Origin: an uncultured Acidobacteriaceae bacterium
Lineage (GTDB): Bacteria; Acidobacteriota; Terriglobia; Terriglobales; Acidobacteriaceae
Reading direction: 5' to 3'
DNA: 64,000 nt
Assembly (NCBI GenBank): GCA_937879855.1
Contig: CALFMO010000063.1
Location: 1 to 64,000, forward strand
The notes beneath the pieces are model-generated. The model was not told the origin of the DNA and made no database searches. It was given only the letters and a program-made list of their open reading frames with translations. The position numbers and the translations under genes were made by a program. Each line of letters begins with the position of its first letter. Position 1 is the first letter of the stretch. This document shows positions 54,766 to 61,783 of the stretch, piece after piece.

Positions 54766-54826
54766 GAATCATAATGTAGCGTATTGTGAAACAAGCATTG
54801 ACACATCCGCATCGGTTGTCTACTAT
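54766..54826 (+). promoter_or_regulatory. Promoter and degenerate operator of the SDR-dehydratase genes
   Basis: TTGACA (54798-54803), 17 bases and TACTAT (54821-54826) form a strong promoter 52 bp before the SDR ATG. Just upstream are GAATC (54766-54770), ATAAT, GTAGCG (54776-54781) and a perfect TGAAAC (54787-54792). The order and the ATAAT spacer match the other sites, though two half-sites are degenerate. The TGAAAC lies five bases from -35, about one helical turn closer than in the TonB promoter. Confidence 0.55.
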
Positions 54827-54878
54827 CTCACGTCAAGTAACTTTGCGTCTTTTGAAGCGATGGACGCGACTATAAGTA

Positions 54879-55646
54879 ATGAAACTCAGCGGACGAGTTG
54901 CAATCGTAACCGGCGGCGGTTCCGGAATAGGGAACGCAACGGTTCGTCTTTTTGCCGAAGAGGGCGCCACGGTGATCGTAGTCGATTGGCACAAGGATGC
55001 GGGAGAAGCGGCGGCGCAGGCGATTGTGAATGCCGGCTTCAAGGCCGAGTTCTGTTATGCCGATGTTTCCAAATCAGCCGATGTCGAAGCAATGGTCACG
55101 AGCACAATCAGCAGGCATGGCCGGCTAGACATTCTTTTCAACAATGCCGCCGTGCAGATTATGTCTAAGCTCGTCGAAACCACGGAAGAGTCCTGGGATC
55201 GGATTCACAGCGTGAATTTAAAAGGCGTTTTCTTGTGCTGCAAGTATGCAATTCCCCGGATCATCGAGTCCGGGGGGGGCGCCGTTGTCAACATGGCGTC
55301 GGTTCTCGGCTTCGTCGGTGATCCCGATCTGGCCGCCTATTGCGCCGCCAAGGGTGGAGTCATTGCGTTGACGAAGGCGGCATCGCTCACCTACGGTCCC
55401 CAAGGTGTACGTGTAAATTGTATCTGTCCAGGAGATGTCGAGACCCCCCTTTTAAAGGAATACTTCGACAAGGACCCCGATCCCAAAAAGCTGCGCCTTG
55501 AAGTTTCTTCAAAATATGCGCTGCGCCGGGTTGCCACTCCTCAAGAGGTCGCCAAGGTGGCTTTGTTTCTGGCCTCGGAGGATTCCTCCTTTGTTACGGG
55601 CGGCATGCTGGTCGTAGATGGTGGGCTGACGATCAAGTGCTACTGA
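54879..55646 (+). CDS. SDR-family sugar dehydrogenase-like oxidoreductase, 255 aa
   Basis: A classical short-chain dehydrogenase. The NAD(P) motif is TGGGSGIGNA (about 12-21), then DVSKSADVEAMV, NNAAVQ and the catalytic set Ser (NMASVLGF), Tyr and Lys (YCAAK). The C-terminus ends VVDGGLTIKCY. The acidic WHKDAGE after the second strand (VVDW) favours NAD. Close relatives oxidise sugars (glucose, fucose) or sugar acids. It lies 122 bp upstream of the enolase-superfamily dehydratase on the same strand, and divergent from the lactonase operon. This fits the first step of an oxidative sugar pathway. I see no strong ribosome site before the ATG. Confidence 0.85.
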   Translation: MKLSGRVAIVTGGGSGIGNATVRLFAEEGATVIVVDWHKDAGEAAAQAIVNAGFKAEFCYADVSKSADVEAMVTSTISRHGRLDILFNNAAVQIMSKLVETTEESWDRIHSVNLKGVFLCCKYAIPRIIESGGGAVVNMASVLGFVGDPDLAAYCAAKGGVIALTKAASLTYGPQGVRVNCICPGDVETPLLKEYFDKDPDPKKLRLEVSSKYALRRVATPQEVAKVALFLASEDSSFVTGGMLVVDGGLTIKCY

Positions 55647-55768
55647 GCCTTCCTGCAGTGTGCTTTCTCAAGAGATGATGCTGACGATTTGTGTGGTGGT
55701 GGCATTGACGCTGTCTCTTGCTATTTGTAATTGTTCCGCTCAACTCGTACCGAAAGGATCAGGACACG

Positions 55769-56962
55769 ATGAAGATTGTAGATTTCAAGACAACAATTGT
55801 GACGGTGCCAATGGAGGCACCGCTGCGCTGGAGCCTCGGGGTGGAGACAGGGACCACACGGACGATCATCGAAGTGATGACGGACGATGGCGTTGTCGGG
55901 CTGGGAGAAACCTACGGCGGCGATTCGACGGTCCGGGCGCTGGATTTTCTCCGTCCCATGGTCAAGAATGCGGATCCCTTCCAGATCGAAACAATTCTGA
56001 AGAAACTCCAGGTTTTCTGTATTTCTTATGAAACATTCGTGCCCCCTCATGCCGTGGCGGCCTTGGAAATGGCTTGCTGGGATATCATGGGAAAGGTCGT
56101 AAATCGCCCCGTATGCGCATTGTTGGGCGGAAAGTTCCGGCAGCATGTTCCATTCGCGGGGTATGTATTTTTCCGTTATCCCTCGCCCGACGGCAAGAGT
56201 GGCGGCGAAGACACGCCGGAAAAGTTACTCGCCTACACCGAAGCTCTGATGGAGAAGTATAAGTTTGCGGTCTTAAAGATAAAAGGCGGAGCACTGCCCC
56301 CGGACCAGGAATTAGAGGCCATACGCCTGATTCGAGATCGTTTTCCAAAAGTGGGGCTGCGGTTCGATCCCAATGCCGCCTGGTCGGTGGGAACGTCCAT
56401 TAATAGTCTGCGTAAGATGGGTGAATACGATCTGGAATATGCAGAGGATCCGACCTGGGGTATTGAAGGCATGTCCTTAGTCAGGAAAGATGTCCCCATT
56501 CCTTTCGCAACCAATATGTGCGTCATAAACTTCGATCAGATTCCGCTTGGCGTTCGCACTCGTTGCGTGGATATCATTCTCTCCGACATTCATTACTGGG
56601 GTGGCCTGGCTAGTAACAAGAAACTCGCGGGCATCTGCGAAACTTTTCAGATTGGCCTGGGCATGCACAGCGATCGTGAACTTGGAGTCTCGACGGCGGC
56701 GCAAATCCATTTGGCGGCGGCGCTGCCATACATGACGTACGCACCGGATTCTCACTATCATCATCAATTGGATGACGTAATCACGCAGCCATTCCGATAT
56801 CAGGACGGCGGTTTCAAAGTGCCGGATGGGCCGGGGCTCGGAGTAGATCTGGATCGAGACAAGTTGGCAAAGTATCACCGTTACCACGAAGAAAAAGGGG
56901 AAGCTGGAGAATTTCTAGACCCGTATCGGCCGGATTGGGCGCCCACTTTGCCGTTGTGGTAA
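55769..56962 (+). CDS. Enolase-superfamily acid-sugar dehydratase (glucarate-dehydratase-like), 397 aa
   Basis: ATG 55769 follows AGGATCAGG. The N-terminal capping domain (TTIVTVPMEAPLRWSLGVET, GLGETYGGDSTVRALDFLRP) and a barrel with the superfamily residues are clear: KxK in AVLKIKGG, metal ligands Asp in FDPNAAW and Glu in YAEDPTWG, the ATNMCV segment, and His in GMHSDRELG. The His-Asp type layout and the sequence resemble glucarate or galactarate dehydratases, giving a 2-keto-3-deoxy acid. The exact substrate cannot be read. It lies between the SDR and the broken IclR-type regulator gene, all on the plus strand, probably one transcript. Confidence 0.87.
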   Translation: MKIVDFKTTIVTVPMEAPLRWSLGVETGTTRTIIEVMTDDGVVGLGETYGGDSTVRALDFLRPMVKNADPFQIETILKKLQVFCISYETFVPPHAVAALEMACWDIMGKVVNRPVCALLGGKFRQHVPFAGYVFFRYPSPDGKSGGEDTPEKLLAYTEALMEKYKFAVLKIKGGALPPDQELEAIRLIRDRFPKVGLRFDPNAAWSVGTSINSLRKMGEYDLEYAEDPTWGIEGMSLVRKDVPIPFATNMCVINFDQIPLGVRTRCVDIILSDIHYWGGLASNKKLAGICETFQIGLGMHSDRELGVSTAAQIHLAAALPYMTYAPDSHYHHQLDDVITQPFRYQDGGFKVPDGPGLGVDLDRDKLAKYHRYHEEKGEAGEFLDPYRPDWAPTLPLW

Positions 56963-57000
56963 TTGGGCCGGAGCACGATGTTCGTAGATGATAAACCACC

Positions 57001-57826
57001 ATGCGCAACAAATCGAAAGCCAATGTGAGGAGGGCGGGCTTTCTAAAAGTGGTAGAAAAGGTTTTTCGACTGCTGGAAACCCTGGCACAATCGGAAGCGG
57101 GCGTTCGAGTCAGCGATCTTGCGCGAACTCTTAGGCAGCCGAAAGCCTCGGTGTATCGGATACTGCTCACTTTGGAAACTCTAGGATATGTGAGGCAGGA
57201 TGCTGACACCCTGGCGTATCAGTGCACCGCGCATGCAGCGTGGTTAACCCCGCAATCAGGCGAACGAGACGTTGCGGAGGATCGCGCTCGCGAATGGAAC
57301 GATTGCTCGCCAGGTTTGAGCAAACTGTAAATTTGGTGATTTTTGACCGGGACCGGATCTTCTATATCGAAATTCTTGAGGGGCTGCGCTCAATCCGCCT
57401 GGCCGCCACTCCGATGACCTATGCGCCACGCACTCGGCTGCAGTGGGAAAGTCGATACTCGCTTTTCTGCATCCGTCCGAGGCGTTGCAGATCTTGAAAG
57501 AACACGCTCTTGAGAAACACACTTCAAAGACTGTGGTATCGGAAAGAATGATTCTAGTGCAACTGGCCCAGGCGCGAGAGCACGGTTACGCGATCGATGA
57601 TGAAGAGATTGAAATCGGAGCCCGCTGCATCGCGGCACCCATTTTTGATGGCCATGGCCGGCCCGTGGCGGCACTCAGTATCTCGGGGCCGGTCAATTAT
57701 GTGAGGGCCAGCATGTGTTTGAAAATGGCGAAGTCGCTGAAAGAAGCTAACAGCGGTATTTCCAAGCAATTTGGTTTCGCCGAGAGCAGACGGAATGAGT
57801 CGAAAGAGGCAGATTTCTGTTTCTAA
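57001..57826 (+). pseudogene. IclR-family transcriptional regulator, two apparent single-base deletions
   Basis: The N-terminus (FLKVVEKVFRLLETLAQSEA, then VRVSDLARTLRQPKASVYRI) is an intact IclR winged helix. Near 57294 the frame is lost; with one base added it continues as MERLLARFEQTVNLVIFDRD and FYIEILEGLRSIRLAATP. Near 57431 a second missing base shifts it again, giving AAVGKSILAFLHPSEALQIL, HGYAIDDEEIEIGARCIAAP and PVAALSISGPVNYVRASM, the ligand-binding domain's C-terminal half. Restored length is about 275 aa, normal for IclR. KdgR, a member of this family, binds boxes like those found here. It could be a true pseudogene or base-call errors; neighbouring genes are intact. Confidence 0.8.
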
Positions 57827-57847
57827 GACCTTTGAAAGCTATCCCGA

Positions 57848-58903
57848 ATGAAAACCGCGATCATCGATTTGCGAAGCGATACCGTTACCCAGCCCACGCT
57901 ACAGATGCGTCGCGCAATGGCCGAGGCGAAAGTAGGGGATGACGTCTACGGCGAAGATCCCACAGTAAATCAGCTACAGCAGCGTGCGGAACAGGTATTT
58001 GAACGGGAGGCGGCGCTTTTCGTTCCATCCGGAACCATGGCGAACCAAATCGCAATCAATATTTATGCCCGGCCCGGCCAAGAAGTGATTTGCGAGGAGC
58101 GAGCGCACATCTTCAATTCAGAATTGGGCATGATGGGAGCTTTTTCCGGCTGCCTGGCACGACCGGCTCGGGCTGAGGATGGTATTTTGACGTGGGATCT
58201 CATCAGCCAGCAGTTGCGCGGCCGAGGCGCGAAATATGGCAATACCGCGCTGATCGCGCTCGAAAACACCGCCAACTTTGCCGGCGGCGCGATTTATGAC
58301 CTCGAAGTCACGAAAGATATCTGTCGGCACGCGCACAGTGCGGGCATTCCGGTGTTTCTCGACGGTGCTCGAATCTTCAATGCGGCGGAGGGACTCAGTA
58401 TTCCAGTCGTTGATCTGACGCGGGACTGCGACTCCTTTATGTTTTCCCTTTCGAAGGGGCTGGGAGCCCCGGTCGGATCTTTGCTCGTTGGCAACGCCGA
58501 TTTTATTCAAGAAGCGCGGCAAGTCCGAAAGATGCTCGGAGGGGCCATGCGCCAAGCCGGAATTCTGGCTGCCGCGGGTCTGGTAGCTTTAGAACATGGT
58601 CCAGCGAATCTTGCCGCAGATCATAAGAACGCGAAATTTCTTGCCGATGGGCTTGCCGATAGCTCGTGCGTGCGCGTAGCTTCCGCCAAAGTGGTAACCA
58701 ATATTGTTTTGATTGAAACGACAGACTCTCGCATGACAGCCTCGAATCTGGTGAGCAAGTTCGCCGAGCACGGGCTACTTGCCAATGCGATTATGCCGAA
58801 TACGGTTCGTCTGGTAACTCACCGCGACGTGAGCCGTGCGGATTGTGAGCGGGCCTTGCAGATAATCCAGCGCGTGCTTTCGGCATCTTCTACAACAAAT
58901 TGA
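57848..58903 (+). CDS. Low-specificity threonine-aldolase-type PLP enzyme, 351 aa
   Basis: A fold-type I PLP enzyme of the beta-eliminating lyase / threonine aldolase group. Landmarks are IDLRSDTVTQPTLQMRRAM, VGDDVYGEDPTVNQL, the LFVPSGTMANQIAINIYARP segment, HIFNSELGMMG (ring-stacking His), VFLDGARIFNAA and the PLP lysine in SLSKGLGAPVGS. The length is typical. Relatives cleave L-threonine or allo-threonine to glycine and acetaldehyde; GntG-type members act on other beta-hydroxy amino acids. It is 21 bp after the regulator gene and 36 bp before the E1 alpha gene, so it belongs to the same transcript. Confidence 0.86.
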   Translation: MKTAIIDLRSDTVTQPTLQMRRAMAEAKVGDDVYGEDPTVNQLQQRAEQVFEREAALFVPSGTMANQIAINIYARPGQEVICEERAHIFNSELGMMGAFSGCLARPARAEDGILTWDLISQQLRGRGAKYGNTALIALENTANFAGGAIYDLEVTKDICRHAHSAGIPVFLDGARIFNAAEGLSIPVVDLTRDCDSFMFSLSKGLGAPVGSLLVGNADFIQEARQVRKMLGGAMRQAGILAAAGLVALEHGPANLAADHKNAKFLADGLADSSCVRVASAKVVTNIVLIETTDSRMTASNLVSKFAEHGLLANAIMPNTVRLVTHRDVSRADCERALQIIQRVLSASSTTN

Positions 58904-58939
58904 TCGCTCGCGCCGGAGTATTTCGTACGAAGGATATTT

Positions 58940-59947
58940 ATGGTGAAAAAGACCGCACAGAACGAAGGAATGCGACGATCTACGCTTAACAAACATAAGC
59001 CCGAGTTTCTCGTCGAGATGTTACGGCGGATGCTGCTTATTCGAGCGTTTGAGTCGAGACTGCCCGTGCTATCGACGCAGAGCCTGCTTCGCGGTTCCAG
59101 CCATGCCTGCATCGGCCAGGAAGCGGCCGCGGTCGGCGCCTGCTTCGCGTTACAGCCATCCGATTACGTCACCAGTACGCACCGCGGACACGGCCACACT
59201 ATTGCCAAAGGCGGCACGGTGAAATTCATGATGGCCGAGTTGCTTGGCCGCGCCGACGGATGCTGCCACGGCAAGGGCGGAAGCATGCATATCGCTGACT
59301 TTTCGATTGGTATGTTGGGGGCCAATGGAATTGTAGGAGGTGGAATTGGCATTGCCACAGGCGCGGCACTTTCGTGCGCGATTCGCGACAGCAAGCAGGT
59401 GGTCCTTTGTTTCTTTGGCGAGGGCGCAATCAATCAGGGAATTCTTCTGGAATGCGGAAACATGGCCGCTTTATGGAAGCTCCCGTTAGTGTTTTTGTGT
59501 GAGAACAATCAGTTTTCGATGTCCACTCGGCCCGACGACGTCACTGCAGTTCGGGAGTTGTCTCTTCGTGCTGAAGGAATGGGCATCCCTGGCCGCACAG
59601 TGGACGGGATGGATGTGTTGGCCGTATTTGAAGCGGTATCCGCGGCCGTCGAGCGCGCACGAAGTAGCGCGGGGCCGGCTTTTATCGAGGCCCGGTGCTA
59701 CCGCTTTGAGGGTCATTTTCTCGGCGATGGTTTGAAATATCGATCCAAGGACGAACTTGCCCTTTGGCATGCAAAAGATCCAATCTCGAATTGGCGTAAT
59801 CGGCTGATTAAGGGCGGCATTATCAGCGAGAATGACGCCGCCACTCTGGCTCAACAAACCCAAGACGAGTTAGATCAAGCCGTGGAGTTTGCGAAATCCA
59901 GCCCTGCTCCCGATCCTGCGGCCGTATGGGAAGACTTGTATGCCTGA
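58940..59947 (+). CDS. 2-oxoacid dehydrogenase E1 component, alpha subunit
   Basis: This thiamine-diphosphate enzyme has 335 aa. Elements are LLIRAFESRLPVLSTQSLLR, SSHACIGQEAAAVGACFALQ, YVTSTHRGHGHTIAKGG, GRADGCCHGKGGSMHI and the TPP motif GEGAINQGILLECGN to LCENNQFSMST. It resembles pyruvate or acetoin dehydrogenase E1 alpha (PdhA/AcoA type). The substrate is likely pyruvate, acetoin or a pathway 2-oxoacid. The beta subunit gene overlaps its stop by 8 bp. No E2 or E3 gene follows in the window, so the complex must borrow these elsewhere. Confidence 0.9.
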   Translation: MVKKTAQNEGMRRSTLNKHKPEFLVEMLRRMLLIRAFESRLPVLSTQSLLRGSSHACIGQEAAAVGACFALQPSDYVTSTHRGHGHTIAKGGTVKFMMAELLGRADGCCHGKGGSMHIADFSIGMLGANGIVGGGIGIATGAALSCAIRDSKQVVLCFFGEGAINQGILLECGNMAALWKLPLVFLCENNQFSMSTRPDDVTAVRELSLRAEGMGIPGRTVDGMDVLAVFEAVSAAVERARSSAGPAFIEARCYRFEGHFLGDGLKYRSKDELALWHAKDPISNWRNRLIKGGIISENDAATLAQQTQDELDQAVEFAKSSPAPDPAAVWEDLYA

Positions 59948-60941
59948 CGAGAGGCTCATTACATATTCAAACGCGCTGAATGAAGCACTCCGCGAAGAGA
60001 TGGTGCGAGATAAGAGTGTCTTTGTCCTAGGCGAAGAAATCGGTGTTTGGGGCGACGGCGGCGGTGTGTTTGGCGTGACCAAAGGCTTGGCCAAGGAGTT
60101 TGGTCGGTCCAGGGTGAGAGATAGTCCGATTTCCGAGGAAGGAATTGTTGCTGTCGGCGTGGGTGCCGCCGCAACCGGAATGCGGCCGGTTGTGGAGTTG
60201 ATGTACGGCGACTTCTTGCCGTTGGCCATGGAACCGCTGGTCAATCAGGCGGCCAAGATGCGATATATGTTCGGCGGCCAGGCACAGGTTCCAATGGTGC
60301 TGCGTTCGAATGTGGGCGCTGGCGGAGGCAAGGCGGCTCAGCATTCCCAGTCGCTTGAGACCTGGATTATGCACGTACCGGGCATCAAGCTGGCTATGCC
60401 AAGTAGCCCTTACGATGCGAAAGGACTACTGAAGACGGCCATCCGCGATAACAATCCGGTTGTCTTTCTCGAGCACAAGCTCCTTTACTTTACGAAAGAG
60501 GTTGTGCCGCGGGAGGACTACACTGTTCCCTTCGGCGTTGCCCGCATTCGCCGCCCGGGCAAAGACGTCACAGTAGTGGCTATGCAGGCTATGCTAAACA
60601 AGGCGTTGTTGGCGGCGGAGAAGTTGGCGCAGGAAGGGATTGAGGTCGAGGTAATCGACCCGAGGACGCTGGTGCCGCTGGATATCGAAAGCATCGTTGA
60701 ATCCGTACGGCGCACGAACCGGCTAGTCATTTGTCACGAGGCGGTGGAGCGCGCGGGCTGGGCGGGAGAAGTTGCCATGCAGGTCATCGAGCATGCCTTT
60801 GATTTTCTCGATGCGCCGATTGTGCGAGTCTGCGGAAAGAATGTTCCCATGCCTTATAGCGCCAGCCTGGAAAACATGGTGATACCGAATGAGGAAGACC
60901 TCGTTTCCGCTATCCGGCAAATGATTGCCGCTTCGCGCTGA
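59940..60941 (+). CDS. 2-oxoacid dehydrogenase E1 component, beta subunit
   Basis: ATG 59940 (MPDERLITYSNALNEALR) overlaps the alpha-subunit stop; the open frame extends to 59889 but that part duplicates the alpha gene. The 333-aa protein has VFVLGEEIGVWGDGGGVFGV, SRVRDSPISEEGIVAVGVGA, VPMVLRSNVGAGGGKAAQHS, and a C-terminal transketolase domain (EVEVIDPRTLVPLDIESIVE, VRVCGKNVPMPYSASLENMV). These are standard for E1 beta (PdhB/AcoB type), forming the alpha2-beta2 heterotetramer. It ends 9 bp before the stop of a convergent SDR gene. Confidence 0.9.
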   Translation: MPDERLITYSNALNEALREEMVRDKSVFVLGEEIGVWGDGGGVFGVTKGLAKEFGRSRVRDSPISEEGIVAVGVGAAATGMRPVVELMYGDFLPLAMEPLVNQAAKMRYMFGGQAQVPMVLRSNVGAGGGKAAQHSQSLETWIMHVPGIKLAMPSSPYDAKGLLKTAIRDNNPVVFLEHKLLYFTKEVVPREDYTVPFGVARIRRPGKDVTVVAMQAMLNKALLAAEKLAQEGIEVEVIDPRTLVPLDIESIVESVRRTNRLVICHEAVERAGWAGEVAMQVIEHAFDFLDAPIVRVCGKNVPMPYSASLENMVIPNEEDLVSAIRQMIAASR

Positions 60942-60950
60942 AAAAAACTG

Positions 60951-61661
60951 CTAGCCGCGCGCTAGATATGGTTGTTTCACCGGCAGCACAATCGCTTCCA
61001 ACATATTCATATGTGCCGGAAGACTTGCCATCAAGATGGCGGCTTCGACTATCTCCGCTACTTCCATGAAGGGTTCGCTGGGCGGGCAGAGCTCTGGCGA
61101 GCCAGGAACCTCCACGCGCACGTTTCCGGGATGAAGGCAAGACGCTGAAATGCCATATTCCCGACCTTCCAAAGCAGTAGTGACGGTTAATCCCCACAGC
61201 GCACACTTGCTGGCGGAATACGGGGCCGAGTTGGGACGCGGCCGCTGCGCTGAAATGCTCCCAATATTTATGATTCGCCCCGTACCCTGAGGCTTCATGA
61301 TGCGCATCGCTTCGCGAGTGCACAGAAATGGGCCCTTCAGATTGGTGGCGATCACCCGATCCCAAGTTTCCACGGAAAGTTGATCAAGTGGTCCGCCCTC
61401 GACCAAGCCTGCGTTATTGACAAGAATATCAAGTCGGTGGAAGGCTTCCAGAGCTTGCTCGAAAAGGCGTGTCACATGCGCTTCAATGGTAACGTCCGTC
61501 TGGACGACCAATGCGGTGCCGCCGGCATCTTTAATTTGTTGAGCCGTTTTCTGTAGAAGATCGAGATTCCGCGCCGCGAGTACGACTTCGGCTCCCTCGC
61601 GAGCGAGACCACATGCAATGCCTTTGCCGATTCCGCTGCTGGCGCCTGTCACGAGCGCCAT
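60951..61661 (-). CDS. SDR-family oxidoreductase (possible CTG start upstream)
   Basis: The ATG at 61661 gives 236 aa beginning MALVTGASSGIGKGIACGLA, with the catalytic Ser (GSISAQRPR), Tyr and Lys (YSASK), NNAGLVEGG and a C-terminal LPVKQPYLARG. Most SDRs have a few residues before the first strand. Here LSRLTGK precedes the ATG in frame, beginning at CTG 61682, and GAGGGGG sits about five bases before that CTG. Translation may therefore start at CTG 61682, or the ATG/GTG was mutated. The cofactor loop (LAARNLD) suggests NADP. It converges on the E1 beta gene and lies downstream of the second CocE-type hydrolase. The substrate is unknown. Confidence 0.82.
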   Translation of the reverse strand: MALVTGASSGIGKGIACGLAREGAEVVLAARNLDLLQKTAQQIKDAGGTALVVQTDVTIEAHVTRLFEQALEAFHRLDILVNNAGLVEGGPLDQLSVETWDRVIATNLKGPFLCTREAMRIMKPQGTGRIINIGSISAQRPRPNSAPYSASKCALWGLTVTTALEGREYGISASCLHPGNVRVEVPGSPELCPPSEPFMEVAEIVEAAILMASLPAHMNMLEAIVLPVKQPYLARG

Positions 61662-61783
61662 TTTGCCGGTGAGTCTGCTCAGGTATCCCCCTCGTGCAGT
61701 AAGACCTTATGGCTGAACTGCAGATCTTTGTGGATTAGCGTCAGAGGATTATACCTTTCGGCCGACCCGAGCTCATTGTCAAT

